From: Belliella pelovolcani | GTDB lineage: Bacteria > Bacteroidota > Bacteroidia > Cytophagales > Cyclobacteriaceae | Direction: 5' to 3' | Length of the DNA stretch: 64,000 nucleotides | Assembly (NCBI RefSeq): GCF_900156785.1 | Contig: NZ_FTOP01000002.1 | Coordinates: 1-64,000 of the forward strand | Shown: positions 1-8,228 of the stretch, piece by piece | Layout of the letters: the number at the start of each line of letters is the position of its first letter | Numbering within the stretch: position 1 is the first letter of the stretch | Notes under the pieces: model-generated | Told to the model about the DNA's origin: nothing | Databases searched by the model: none | The model's input: the letters and a program-made list of their open reading frames with translations, nothing else | Translations under genes and position numbers: made by a program

Positions 1-82
1 ATGCAAATGCAGCTTTGCTTAGTCCTGATCCTTGCCACTTGGTGAACAGCTTGTAATATTCGTCGTTGCTAATCTTTTTCAT
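1..82 (-). CDS. Transposase accessory-type protein, N-terminal fragment
   Basis: An ATG at position 82 (minus strand) opens a reading frame that leaves the window after 27 residues. It begins [13 protein letters not shown], followed by a [13 protein letters not shown] segment. The pattern of a short acidic start, an xxWxxSGLSKxxFA segment and presumably a helix-turn-helix after it is typical of the small accessory protein (TnpA/OrfA) of IS66-like elements in Bacteroidota. The ATG overlaps the TGA of the upstream Rhs fragment (ATGA), so the two are tightly apposed. Only the first residues are visible, so the family call is tentative; another small HTH protein is possible. Confidence 0.4.
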   Translation of the reverse strand, partial: MKKISNDEYYKLFTKWQGSGLSKAAFA

Positions 83-660
83 GACGCAAGATTACGAACC
101 AAACAGAAATCAGAAAATATGGGGTTTATCGGACGGATACCCTTAAATGCAGGATTAGAACCCTCAAAATTAGAGGAAAGAGAGGCAGTGGCACTACCAA
201 GTGAATTGGCTCCAAATTCGGGTGTAGAAATACCTCCCTTATTTGTAGCAGTTCCGGTATTAATACCATTCCAGTATGTCGGATCACTAGTCGGTGTTCC
301 TCCTGAAAATGTTTGGGCTGTTGGGTCAACTGTAAAGTTTTGCTTTATCCTTGATGATGCACCAGCATTTGTAGAAAATCCTCTGCCATCATCATGGAAA
401 CCGGATCCCTTAAATGATCCAGTAGGTGCAAAAGCTCTCACATGGAAAGTATATGGAAATTGCCCATCTGGGTCAATAAACAATATAGGGTTATTCAGAC
501 TGAATACATACGGCGACCAAGAAGGTAGAAGATGTGCTTTAGGGTCAACAACGCTCCACCTACCAATAGTAGGATCATATATCCTAGCCCCATAATCGTA
601 TAAACCAAGATTTAGGTCAGAGATCAGCTCCTTGCCATTGTAGAGGTATTTCTTTTTTAA
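79..660 (-). pseudogene. Orphan Rhs core C-terminus with a variable tip (headless fragment)
   Basis: Minus-strand translation starts immediately after an in-frame TAA (663-661) and reads [27 protein letters not shown], then [13 protein letters not shown]. These are the diagnostic end of the RHS-repeat-associated core, where the polymorphic toxin tip begins. About 130 tip residues follow, rich in Ser/Gly/Asn, with no recognised toxin motif. There is no start codon before the core motif (the first ATG lies inside it, at 483) and no upstream YD-repeat barrel, so this is a displaced tip rather than a full Rhs gene. It lies directly downstream of the YwqK-like gene in the same direction. Known biology: Rhs loci accumulate such silent tips, which can recombine onto the full-length core. 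Confidence 0.7.
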
Positions 661-1088
661 TTAGGTGGCGGGGGTATTTCGTCTGCGTATTTAAACTTTG
701 GGTTATGATATTCGATTTGACCATTTTCATTTTTATACTCAGTTATAGAAACCAAAACACCTTCCTGATAAAAAAACCAAAGACCTACAGGAATTCCATC
801 CTCCCATTGACCTTCCTCAATTATTTTACATGAATTAACTTCGTAAGTTGTCTGTTTTCCATGCATAACACCATTTTTATAATTTCGAATTGAAAATAGA
901 GCTCCATTTCTATATTCTCTCCATTCTCCCTCTTTTTGATCATGCACAGTATATCCTACCATTTGGACTTCCCCTTTTATATTAGTTTCTATTTTCAGAG
1001 CAGGAGTTGCCATCTTTACTTCAATTTTTTGATTACAACTGATAAACATAATGGATATACCTAAAAAAAATTTACTTATTTTTTCCAT
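657..1088 (-). CDS. YwqK-family MORN-variant lipoprotein, candidate Rhs immunity protein
   Basis: A protein of 143 residues from the ATG at 1088, chosen because [18 protein letters not shown] then forms a clean lipoprotein signal with the lipobox Cys near residue 18; upstream in-frame ATGs would add a charged leader. The body carries repeated G-W/E-x-x-Y/F-x-x-G motifs ([35 protein letters not shown]) typical of MORN-variant repeats in YwqK-type proteins. Some YwqK-family proteins are annotated as antitoxins and occur next to Rhs/LXG toxins. The gene sits 10 bp downstream of an Rhs toxin tip in the same direction, which suggests it neutralises that toxin at the membrane; that role is inferred. 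The C-terminus ends in four prolines and Asn. Confidence 0.65.
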   Translation of the reverse strand: MEKISKFFLGISIMFISCNQKIEVKMATPALKIETNIKGEVQMVGYTVHDQKEGEWREYRNGALFSIRNYKNGVMHGKQTTYEVNSCKIIEEGQWEDGIPVGLWFFYQEGVLVSITEYKNENGQIEYHNPKFKYADEIPPPPN

Positions 1089-1098
1089 AACCATACCC

Positions 1099-2175
1099 TT
1101 AATTTTTCTCAAGTCTTTTCTTCTCTGCATTTTTCCAATCTTCATATTTTTTCGAGAATGTATTTCCCCCTAAAAGGCTGTCTAGTTCTTTAACAAAATT
1201 TTCCATGCTAACAACTTCACCATTTACGGCAAGCCTGTGGTCAGATTCGTCTCCAATAAGACCTCCCATAAAAATTGAAAAATTTGTATCTCTTTCGGAA
1301 CCTGAACCAAATTCTCCATGGAAAAAACTGAATAGACCTTCTTTGACATCATTGGATGTTTTCTCAACATGAATAAAAGCCTCGTGGCCAATTGTAATCA
1401 ATGCATCATTTTCACTTATTCCTTTTTTGATATCAATAGCAAAAGACAAATTACCCAAATTACCCTTATTCTCCCTTATTGTTGACTCAGTTAAATCAGT
1501 TAATTTTAGACCTTTTGGTGTTTGCTTTGTTCTTAAGAAAGATCTTGTCATGCCATGAGCTCCACCATCCAAGTTTGAGGCTGAATAAAACGCCACATGT
1601 TGATGAGAATATTTCCCGTCTTTACTAAATCTGACACCCCCTATTTTTTGTCCTGCCTTAGCATATTGAGCGAGAAAACGTTTCCCTTCTTTTGTTCTAG
1701 CAAAGCTTGCCAAAGCTGATTTATGAGCCTTATCTGTAGTCATATCCCACACACTATTACCATCCGGATCGATAAATCTAATTGGGTTATTTATTGCATA
1801 ATTAAATGGGCTTACGTCGTGATACTCTTCCGCCAACGGATCCACAACTCCCCACCTGCCTATCGCAGGGTCATAGCCTCTGGCTCCATAGTCGTAGATG
1901 TTCAGGTTGAGATCGTCGACATATTCCTTGCCGTTGTAGAGGTACTTATTTACCTTCATACTACTTGCTTGAAACCCTAGCCCTGTAAGCTCCAATCCCC
2001 AAGGGTCGTAGTGGGTTTCCTGAATCACTGGAGAGCCAGTACTCATAATGCTAAAGTCATCAAACCATACGTTTTCGTCTGTTTCATTCACTAAGAACGT
2101 TTCCATAAATCCGTCTTGGGGAATATAGAGGTTATTTTCCAAAACTTCATGCTTATTCGCAGCATTTTTGCTCAA
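1099..2175 (-). CDS. Rhs core fragment with C-terminal toxin-like tip
   Basis: 358 residues from a TTG at 2175; the frame stays open back to a TAG at 2244-2242 without an ATG, so this is probably a truncated Rhs gene rather than one with a natural start. Residues about 1-65 resemble the jelly-roll segment that precedes the Rhs end (VWFDDFSIM, THYDPWGLEL). Residues about 75-140 hold the core signature (YLYNGKEY, YDYGARGYDP, GRWGVVDP, NNPIRFIDPDG). The remaining ~220 residues are the variable tip. It contains GHEAFIHV near residue 260; HExxxH resembles, but is not, the HExxH zinc-protease motif, so no enzymatic call is made. A YwqK-like gene follows 10 bp downstream, as expected for toxin-immunity order. 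Confidence 0.65.
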   Translation of the reverse strand: MSKNAANKHEVLENNLYIPQDGFMETFLVNETDENVWFDDFSIMSTGSPVIQETHYDPWGLELTGLGFQASSMKVNKYLYNGKEYVDDLNLNIYDYGARGYDPAIGRWGVVDPLAEEYHDVSPFNYAINNPIRFIDPDGNSVWDMTTDKAHKSALASFARTKEGKRFLAQYAKAGQKIGGVRFSKDGKYSHQHVAFYSASNLDGGAHGMTRSFLRTKQTPKGLKLTDLTESTIRENKGNLGNLSFAIDIKKGISENDALITIGHEAFIHVEKTSNDVKEGLFSFFHGEFGSGSERDTNFSIFMGGLIGDESDHRLAVNGEVVSMENFVKELDSLLGGNTFSKKYEDWKNAEKKRLEKN

Positions 2176-2370
2176 AATATGCTTACCAAATTCATAAAGG
2201 TTGCTATCCGCATTCCCGATACGCTTTGCTTTCGGGACAAGCTATAAAGGGCATAGCCCATATATGCTTCTGGGGCATCTTTCTTTTGGAGGTCTTTGGC
2301 CATGATATCTATTATATTGAGGACTGTGATGGCATTGACCCCTGCGCCGCAGCGGGTTTTTTAATGATCG

Positions 2371-2521
2371 GAATTACAAATTCCTTTTATCTGGTTTTGG
2401 AGCGCGAGGAATCGGGGCAAATTCCGAATAGCGGAAAGGGCAGGAAGGTAGGTATTGATTAGAATTACAAATTCTATTTATCTCTATCTCGAACCCCGAG
2501 GAATCGGGGCAAATTTCGAGA
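2371..2521. repeat. Pair of direct repeats with palindrome, in Rhs-terpene spacer
   Basis: The 378-bp gap 2176-2553 has no convincing gene. It holds two diverged ~60-bp units at 2371-2429 and 2462-2521. Each starts GAATTACAAATTC and contains GAGGAATCGGGGCAAATT; the second includes the palindrome CCCCGAGGAATCGGGG (2494-2509), a member of a family that recurs at 7.5-8.35 kb. An open plus-strand frame here is judged non-coding. Confidence 0.6.
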
Positions 2522-2553
2522 AGCAAAAGACTTGAACCAGAAGGTATTTTCAT

Positions 2554-2754
2554 TTAATTTCGTTCGATGTAGGGGTCGATTTCCTCTAGGGGGATGCCAG
2601 AGAACTCGGAGAACTCTTTGATGGTGACGAATTGATGGGATTCTTTATTGAAGTATATGCGTATTTTTTGCAGGAGATTTTGGGAATATCTCTCTGACTT
2701 GGAGGTCATCCGCTGGATGTCTTGGGGGTATATGACGCATCGTTTCTTCTGCAT
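2554..2754 (-). CDS. Small conserved Bacteroidota protein of unknown function
   Basis: 66 residues, starting MQKKRCVIYPQDIQRM and ending IPLEEIDPYIERN. I recognise the architecture as a short conserved protein common in Bacteroidota: an N-terminal basic segment, SERYSQNLLQKIR helix, then a FVTIKEFSEFSGIPLEEI helix-turn-helix-like segment. No function is known to me. It is charged and has no signal peptide, so it is presumably cytosolic. It lies in the minus direction 120 bp downstream of the terpene synthase; the spacer contains the purine-rich TTGGAAAGTTGGAAGGTT type of sequence that recurs in other gaps, so cotranscription is uncertain. Confidence 0.65.
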   Translation of the reverse strand: MQKKRCVIYPQDIQRMTSKSERYSQNLLQKIRIYFNKESHQFVTIKEFSEFSGIPLEEIDPYIERN

Positions 2755-2876
2755 GACTTTGCCATATTTGAGGAGGACTGTTGGATTGATGCATTAGGGG
2801 GAGAGAAATTTTAAGATTGGAGATTAGTGGTTGGAAAGTTGGAAGGTTCGAAGGTTTTCTTCTATGGAATAATTGA

Positions 2877-3815
2877 TTATTTAATTGATCCATTGATTAT
2901 ATTTTCGTAACGGGAAGTTTCTGTTTCCGACCACTTGAAGCTTCCTGAGATTAAATTTTTAAGGTTATTTATATAAGCAATACAATGAAAATTATTTGAT
3001 TCACTTAGCTCTATAGAGATCTTCAGGAAATCTAATAAAAGCTTATTATGCTTTTTAATAGCGATATTATATGCTTTATCGAATGATAAATTGTATGTAT
3101 GCATTAGAATAATCAGGTAATTTTGATTACTTCCTTCTGACCATTCTTTTTTATATGATGTAATGTCATTAGAAATACAAATCAATTCCGCCGTTCTCAG
3201 CTCTAATAAGTTCAATTGGCACTTGAAAAGATTACTAAAAGATTCTGGAATTGGATTCAATGTAGCAGCAAAATAGGTAGCTATCAATGCTCCAGATGCA
3301 ATAGGCCTCATTTGACAATATTCAGCCATGCTAGGACATATATTTTTTAATTTTAAATCATATTCCCATGATTGTGCACTCAAGTAATCTTTAAATACTT
3401 CTATGAAAATGCGAATTTGAGTGTCGCCTGACATATGCCTCCATTCACCTAAAAAATCTGTAAATGCCTTTGTAAATTGGGTTTCGAAATTAGGTTTTCT
3501 ACCTTGAAGAATAAGTATCAAATCCTCTTTTAATGCAATGAATCTTGATTCTAATTCTAGATTAGTTTGTCTATTGTCCCAAATATCATCCAAGATAAAC
3601 AGCATTAAAAATAATTTGGCAATAGGCACTAATTTAGGCAATGAAATTCCTGGGTATAAATAAGCTGCAAACCAATTTATCTTCATTTCCTTTACGAGTT
3701 GGTATTGTGCTTCATTTGCCAGTAAACTAATTGTAGATGCCCAATCAAGTATAATTTCATCTAATATTTCTGCCTTAGGATTGACTTCAGAACTGAAAGG
3801 ATAAATGATATGCAT
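2877..3815 (-). CDS. Class I terpene synthase (probable sesquiterpene or diterpene cyclase)
   Basis: 312 residues, the usual length of a single-domain bacterial class I terpene synthase. Seen: the aspartate-rich metal motif LDDIWD (D76, D77, D80), the NSE triad NDITSYKKE (N216, S220, E224), an Arg exactly 46 residues upstream of the triad (R170, the position of the known pyrophosphate sensor), and an R302-Y303 pair near the C-terminus. These are the conserved elements of Mg2+-dependent ionisation of farnesyl or geranylgeranyl diphosphate. No prenyltransferase domain or signal peptide is present. The product cannot be predicted from sequence. It follows a Crp/Fnr-type gene by 25 bp in the same direction, so the two probably form an operon. 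Both are AT-rich and flanked by Rhs debris and repeats, consistent with horizontal acquisition. Confidence 0.88.
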   Translation of the reverse strand: MHIIYPFSSEVNPKAEILDEIILDWASTISLLANEAQYQLVKEMKINWFAAYLYPGISLPKLVPIAKLFLMLFILDDIWDNRQTNLELESRFIALKEDLILILQGRKPNFETQFTKAFTDFLGEWRHMSGDTQIRIFIEVFKDYLSAQSWEYDLKLKNICPSMAEYCQMRPIASGALIATYFAATLNPIPESFSNLFKCQLNLLELRTAELICISNDITSYKKEWSEGSNQNYLIILMHTYNLSFDKAYNIAIKKHNKLLLDFLKISIELSESNNFHCIAYINNLKNLISGSFKWSETETSRYENIINGSIK

Positions 3816-3840
3816 GACCTTTTAGGTTATTGGTTTAAAA

Positions 3841-4419
3841 TTAATTTGATCGAAGTTTCTGTCTTAGTCTGTAGATGCTTCTCTCTGGAAGGTCTATGAT
3901 TGTACAAATGTCTTTGACTTTTATTGAACTGAAATCAGGACACAATTGCATCAATTCCAAATAGGCATTTTCTTTATTCTTCCAAGCAAGACGTCTCCAT
4001 CTGAACTCGTTTGTGGCATTTCTATGGTTAATGCGTAGCGCTAGTTTTGCAAATTCTGGAATATTGTCAATAACCTTGAATTCGTTTTCTTTCGGAAGTT
4101 CACAAACAATACAATTGGTGTATGCGACGATTTTGGAAGAAGTAATTGACTCCGTCAAGTAAGATTCCATGTCGCAGACAGTTTCACTTTTACTATAAAT
4201 CCTTCTACAGGCTGGAACCTTTAAGCTTAAATCATAAAGAGCGATAATCCCTTTAGAAATATATCTTGAAGCAACTTCTATTTGAGAATTGTCTTTAATG
4301 ATTTCATTTTTCTTGTATCTCCTAATGGATAAATACTTAAATAATTCGAGATATGCATCAAAACTGATTGTAAGAATACTATCATAGTCTTCTTTCATCT
4401 GGTAGATTAATTCTTTCAT
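3841..4419 (-). CDS. Crp/Fnr-type transcriptional regulator
   Basis: 192 residues. The N-terminal ~115 residues show the beta-roll pattern of cyclic-nucleotide-binding-like domains (FKYLSIRRYKKNEII, then YISKGIIALYDL). The C-terminus has a short helix-turn-helix-like stretch (SIKVKDICTIIDLPERSIYRLRQKL). Several ligand-contact residues of true cAMP-binding domains are not evident, as is common for Bacteroidota members, so the effector is unknown. It lies 25 bp upstream of the terpene synthase and is probably the first gene of that unit. Known parallel: in actinobacteria a Crp-like cyclic-nucleotide-binding protein is encoded next to 2-methylisoborneol synthase. Whether the pairing here is analogous is inference. 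Confidence 0.72.
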   Translation of the reverse strand: MKELIYQMKEDYDSILTISFDAYLELFKYLSIRRYKKNEIIKDNSQIEVASRYISKGIIALYDLSLKVPACRRIYSKSETVCDMESYLTESITSSKIVAYTNCIVCELPKENEFKVIDNIPEFAKLALRINHRNATNEFRWRRLAWKNKENAYLELMQLCPDFSSIKVKDICTIIDLPERSIYRLRQKLRSN

Positions 4420-4738
4420 GCTGGGAATAAAAAGCTTATTTGAAAATCACGTCACAAAAAAGGTTATACCCTCATCCCGGGGATTCGAAAACTGTACAGC
4501 AAATAGTAATTCCCCAGACCTAAAACCGATCATAAAAATCAGTATAGCAACCGAAACTTTTACTAAAATAGGTGTATAAATAGTTAAATTTCAATGTTTT
4601 AGGTGAAAAAATACTCAAATTGGTTTAATTTTCTGCCATGTGGCATAAAACCACATACTGATTTGCAATCATACCGCTGGTTGAATTGAAAATTTGATCT
4701 ACAGCACAATGGATTAAACCGTTGGTCGATATTCACTA

Positions 4739-4890
4739 GTTAGGGCGTGCTGAAAAACGCCAACTATCGAATAAATTCTTTAAATTTTGATGAATACCTC
4801 CTTTAATAAGAATTGTCTTTATAAGCAGAACCAAGCTTATTAAATGATCTAAGTTAATTTCCTTGTTCATGGAAATTTCAAAACTAGAGA
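4739..4890 (+). repeat. Partial copy of the MITE-like element
   Basis: Starts TTAGGGCGTGCTGAAAAACG and aligns over about 150 bp, with many substitutions, to the left half of the element at 34957-35248: shared blocks include AAATTC, GAATACCTC, TCTTT, AAGCAG and ATTTCAAAAC. No right-hand terminal repeat is visible, so this copy is truncated or eroded. Confidence 0.65.
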
Positions 4891-4944
4891 TAAATGACTT
4901 CTAGTATTTAATCCTTTCATGATTTGGTTGTTTTTTATGACAGG

Positions 4945-4989
4945 TGGCAGAAAGATTGAGATGCTGTGATTTTTCTGCCAGATTTTTTT
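4945..4989 (+). terminator. Hairpin plus T-run, possible attenuator upstream of MauE-like gene
   Basis: TGGCAGAAA (4945-4953) pairs with TTTCTGCCA (4972-4980) around an 18-nt loop, and a run of seven T follows. There is no plus-strand gene upstream, so it may end a short leader or small RNA 60 bp before the MauE-like start; it could equally be an operator-type inverted repeat. Confidence 0.35.
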
Positions 4990-5050
4990 GACTTTAATGT
5001 ACCCACCTTCTTAACTTGAATCAAGTTAAAATATTCATAATAAGATCATT

Positions 5051-5476
5051 ATGGGCAAATCATCTTATATTATATGGCAATCTATAGCTTATTTGCTGGC
5101 ATTTGTATTCTTGTATACAGGAATCAGCAAAGTATATGATTTTGAAGGGACAAGACAAGCTATGCACAATCAGGTATTCCCAAATTCAGTTGCCAACTTC
5201 CTTTTATACTTCATAATTATTACAGAATTGGTATTAGGGATGATGTTATTATTTAAACCTACGCAAGTGGTTGGGATATATGGGGTATTTGTGATGATGA
5301 TGTTATTTACGCTATATGTTGCATTGGTTTATTTCCGAATTTTTGATAGGGTTCCTTGTTCATGCGGAGGTATTCTATCAAGTATTGGATGGGGAGAGCA
5401 CTTGGTTTTGAATTTGTTTCTCTTGGGGATTGCTTGGATCGGGGTTTGGAGAAGGGGGAAGGGAATTAGTTATTAA
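5051..5476 (+). CDS. MauE/DoxX-like redox-associated membrane protein
   Basis: 141 residues with about four transmembrane segments (near 10-27, 48-65, 75-92, 115-133). A PCSCGG motif lies before the last helix, and GISKVYDF follows the first, as in MauE/DoxX-like proteins. Family knowledge: MauE-type proteins support periplasmic disulfide formation, and small versions in Bacteroidota occur near TlpA-like thioredoxins and SusC/D pairs. The CxC pair could accept or pass electrons. It is followed by a small exported peptide gene on the same strand. A TlpA-like gene lies in the same neighbourhood on the other strand, so a joint redox role is plausible but inferred. Confidence 0.75.
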   Translation: MGKSSYIIWQSIAYLLAFVFLYTGISKVYDFEGTRQAMHNQVFPNSVANFLLYFIIITELVLGMMLLFKPTQVVGIYGVFVMMMLFTLYVALVYFRIFDRVPCSCGGILSSIGWGEHLVLNLFLLGIAWIGVWRRGKGISY

Positions 5477-5738
5477 GGTGATTGAGTTGATTGGAGGGGG
5501 GGAAGGATAAAGGTAGAATGGGGATTAGTGATAGGGTGATTGAGTTAAGTGTTAAACGTTAAGCGAAGAAATTGAAAGGAGGTAAGAGGAATAAGAAGGA
5601 AAAAATACGGGGAGTAGTCACCAGGTGATGGGTTTCCGGCAGCAGGGGTAAGCAAAATCGGCCATTCCTCTCAAAAGATCATCTAGCAAATCAATTGATC
5701 GAAACAGCCGAGTATTGTTAGTTTTAACAGTTAAAATT

Positions 5739-5981
5739 ATGAAAAATAAATTAAGTATCCTGCTACGTGCAGGAGTATTCACTCTAGCGGCGGTATTTGC
5801 TTTTGCATTTACGCAGCCGAAACCTCAGCAAGGACCATTTGTATATGATCCTTTAACCGATACATTTACCGATGTATCAGGTGTCAATTATCAATGTAAT
5901 ATGGCATTTGAGGAAATATGTGTGTATTTGGAGCCAAATTTGGAATCCGAAACCATACCAGGTAGATTTGAAGAACTGTAG
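5739..5981 (+). CDS. Small exported peptide, DUF6520-like
   Basis: 80 residues from the ATG at 5739. An upstream frame extension to 5715 is ignored because MKNKLSILLRAGVFTLAAVF gives a proper signal/membrane leader. The leader ends near AFAFTQP, and the mature part is acidic with two cysteines (C53, C61) and a QPKPQQGPF stretch. Its size, leader and paired cysteines resemble DUF6520-type peptides of Bacteroidota that are found with MauE and SusC/D/TlpA genes; that match is from memory and moderate. The preceding 260 bp (5477-5738) hold purine-rich spacer repeats, so cotranscription with the MauE-like gene is not certain. A strong terminator follows directly. A substrate of the neighbouring redox proteins is an attractive inference. 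Confidence 0.65.
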   Translation: MKNKLSILLRAGVFTLAAVFAFAFTQPKPQQGPFVYDPLTDTFTDVSGVNYQCNMAFEEICVYLEPNLESETIPGRFEEL

Positions 5982-5991
5982 TTCTAGGGTT

Positions 5992-6022
5992 AAATGGCTA
6001 CCATTTTGGTAGCCATTTATTT
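5992..6022. terminator. Bidirectional terminator between peptide gene and susD
   Basis: AAATGGCTACCA (5992-6003) and TGGTAGCCATTT (6007-6018) form a perfect 12-bp stem with a 3-nt loop. A T-rich tract follows on the plus strand and the convergent susD-like gene ends at 6023. Confidence 0.85.
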
Positions 6023-7372
6023 TTAATTTAACCCCATTGCAGTTCTTTCCGAAAGAGGTATTTTGAAGAAATATCCTCCATCTCTTTCAGGAAGGCTAAT
6101 TGATTGACCTTCAATAATCCTTTCAATCGCAATTTTATAAATCCCTTCATGATTTAATCTTTTGATATCAGACCACCTCAGAAAATTTTGACCTACTAAT
6201 TCCTTTCTTCTTTCAGATAAAATGAACTGAATAGCTTGCTCTTGATCTGTAAATGTTGGTGGAACATAGGTTCCTGTAGCATACCTTTTAACAAGTAAGT
6301 CATTTATATCTTGATAGGCACCATTTAGGTCATTGGCTCTTGCTTTGGATTCTGCGCTATTGAGATAAATCTCATTCAAGGATACCCCTCCAAAGAATCT
6401 GTTTGATCCAGAATAATGTCCTGACATAATCAGTCTTCCTTGGGGATTGGTATTGAAATATGCTTGCGACCTTAAATCACCATCTTTGTAAAGATTTAAA
6501 AGGCTAGTTGAAATGTTGAAATTAGCATTATTAACAGTACCTGTGTTGAATCCTGCATAACTGAAGAATAAAACCTCTTCCATAAATATTGGAAATGGAT
6601 TGACCCTACCCAAATCCAGGGTATTGTAATCAATCAGCTGACCATTATTTTCTAAAGCAAGTGTTGAATACTTTAATGATTCTTGATAGTTACCAAAATA
6701 ATGGTAGAATCGTGACAATAATGCATAGCCAGCGATTTTAGAAGGTCTTGTCAAATATAAAACTGTTTCTGGTAGGTCATCAATAGCTCCCAAAAGGTCG
6801 TTTTCAATCAGTAGATTGATCTCCGAAAGGGTTCCAATTTTTGGATTATCCGTGATTATTGGTTCTTCAAAAATTGGAAGAATTGGAGAATTATTTTCAT
6901 TCCCTAAAATAGCAACCGGAGCAAACAAAGTAACCAAGTTTAAATATGCAAACGCTCTTAAAAACTTTGCCTGAGCTCTTATTTCCTTCAATCTTCTTTC
7001 ATCAAATTGATTTTGTGGTGTGAGTTTTTGAGATTCCAAAAGAACAACATTGGTATAATAAATTTGTTGATAGGGTCTTGCCCAATCAAATGGTGCTGAT
7101 GGTCCGTCAAACACATCATCTCTGTATTGGTATGCATATTGGGCAAATATGTTAAACCCAGATATTGTATTTTCAGGAATCTCGAAATCATCGGTACAGA
7201 ATAATTCAATGGAGGGGTTGTTATTAAATATGGTCACTGAATTATCTAAAATGGACTGAAAGTCTTCAATGGTACTTGGTACCACAATAGATTTGAGAGG
7301 TTTTTCATCCAAAAACCCATCGCATGCAGCTATCATTACTGCAAGTATTAAGAAGTAAATTGTTTTTTTCAT
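6023..7372 (-). CDS. RagB/SusD-family outer-membrane lipoprotein
   Basis: 449 residues. The lipoprotein signal MKKTIYFLILAVMIAAC has its lipobox Cys at position 17. The SusD architecture is recognisable: early DGFLDEKPLKS, the TPR-like region RAQAKFLRAFAYLNLV near residues 130-150, and the C-terminal FILSERRKELVGQNFLRWSDIKRL block. SusD proteins cap SusC channels at the cell surface and bind the nutrient, usually a glycan or peptide. Here no glycoside hydrolase or sigma/anti-sigma pair is nearby; the neighbours are redox genes, so a peptide or another substrate is more likely (inference). It is separated from its susC partner by 1.1 kb of repeats, which is unusual. Confidence 0.93.
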   Translation of the reverse strand: MKKTIYFLILAVMIAACDGFLDEKPLKSIVVPSTIEDFQSILDNSVTIFNNNPSIELFCTDDFEIPENTISGFNIFAQYAYQYRDDVFDGPSAPFDWARPYQQIYYTNVVLLESQKLTPQNQFDERRLKEIRAQAKFLRAFAYLNLVTLFAPVAILGNENNSPILPIFEEPIITDNPKIGTLSEINLLIENDLLGAIDDLPETVLYLTRPSKIAGYALLSRFYHYFGNYQESLKYSTLALENNGQLIDYNTLDLGRVNPFPIFMEEVLFFSYAGFNTGTVNNANFNISTSLLNLYKDGDLRSQAYFNTNPQGRLIMSGHYSGSNRFFGGVSLNEIYLNSAESKARANDLNGAYQDINDLLVKRYATGTYVPPTFTDQEQAIQFILSERRKELVGQNFLRWSDIKRLNHEGIYKIAIERIIEGQSISLPERDGGYFFKIPLSERTAMGLN

Positions 7373-7765
7373 AGCTATTAAATTTTTATGGTTTTCTGAT
7401 TTGTTGAACTCTTATCAATGTCATAGATAATTAGAATATCAATTTCTAAAGGAGGTTGGGACGGTGTTTGAAAGCTCATAGGGGTTAATTTTAGGGTTCC
7501 CCGAGGGATCGGGAGGTTGATTAGTTATTGGGTTATTGGGAATTAGGGGTTGGAAGATTGGATTCGTGTTTGAATGTTGATGTCATAGATTGGAAGATTG
7601 GGGGTAGTGGTTGGAAGGTTGGAAGGTTTCATGGGGAAAGGAGGTTGATGGTTATTTGATGCTTAGTTAATGGTTGATTGAGTTATTAGTTATAAGGGAT
7701 TGGAAAATTGGTGGTTAATGGTTAGTTGCTCCGAGGGGTCGGGGTTGGTTATGTGATTAGTTGAG

Positions 7766-7831
7766 CCCCGAGGGGTCGGGGTAGTAGTTTATTGAAGACC
7801 TTCGAGGTTTTTGGAAACCTCAAAGGTCTCA
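7766..7831. repeat. 66-bp composite palindromic repeat, copy 1
   Basis: Begins with the perfect palindrome CCCCGAGGGGTCGGGG (7766-7781), then an 11-17 bp link, then a hairpin formed by GACCTTCGAGGTTT (7797-7810) and AAACCTCAAAGGTC (7815-7828). It matches copy 2 at 8156-8221 with about three differences. Confidence 0.85.
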
Positions 7832-8155
7832 CTTGTCTCTTAAATAAGGGAGGCCGGCGGGGTTACGGTTGTTTGGGGTTGGTACCGGCCTGGGGAGTGA
7901 ACTCCCCCACTCCACCGTCCAGTAGTGTCGTCACCGTATGTGTATCCGGACTACTTGGGTTTATATTCGTCGTTTAACCTTATGAGGAAAGTAGACGGGG
8001 AGGCCTTTTGAGGTTGGAAGGTTTTAAAGTTGGAAAGATGGGGGGCGGGTTGGGAGCATGGTTTTAGTTATTAGTGGATTAAGTGATTTGTTGAATTGAG
8101 TTATTAGGTGTTAGAAAGTTGGAAGGTTTGAATGTTGGGGGTTAATGGTTATTTG

Positions 8156-8221
8156 CCCCGAAGGGTCGGGGTAGTGGTTTAGTGAAGACCTTCGAGGTTT
8201 TTGGAAACCTCAAAGGTCTCA
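8156..8221. repeat. 66-bp composite palindromic repeat, copy 2
   Basis: Same order as copy 1: CCCCGAAGGGTCGGGG (8156-8171), then GACCTTCGAGGTTT (8187-8200) pairing with AAACCTCAAAGGTC (8205-8218). In both copies a GC-rich hairpin element follows within about 30 bp, so the repeated unit may be larger than 66 bp. Confidence 0.85.
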
Positions 8222-8228
8222 TCAAGAA

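Larger units (their letters stand above)
4420..5050. other. AT-rich divergent intergenic region
   Basis: 631 bp between the divergent Crp-type and MauE-like genes, with no supported gene. It must contain promoters for both. It also holds a repeat copy (4739-4890), a TGCCAtgTGGCA palindrome near 4635, and a hairpin with a T-run (4945-4989). Confidence 0.6.

Noticed and set aside
32-595. 187-residue plus-strand frame
   Set aside because: It is the complement of the Rhs core fragment, whose minus-strand motifs ([14 protein letters not shown]) are unmistakable.
2226-2462. 78-residue plus-strand frame
   Set aside because: Lies over the diverged repeats and Rhs remnant; low-complexity and no family resemblance.
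7792-7977. 61-residue plus-strand frame in the susC-susD gap
   Set aside because: Starts inside the repeated hairpin and runs through a GC-rich palindrome; not protein-like.
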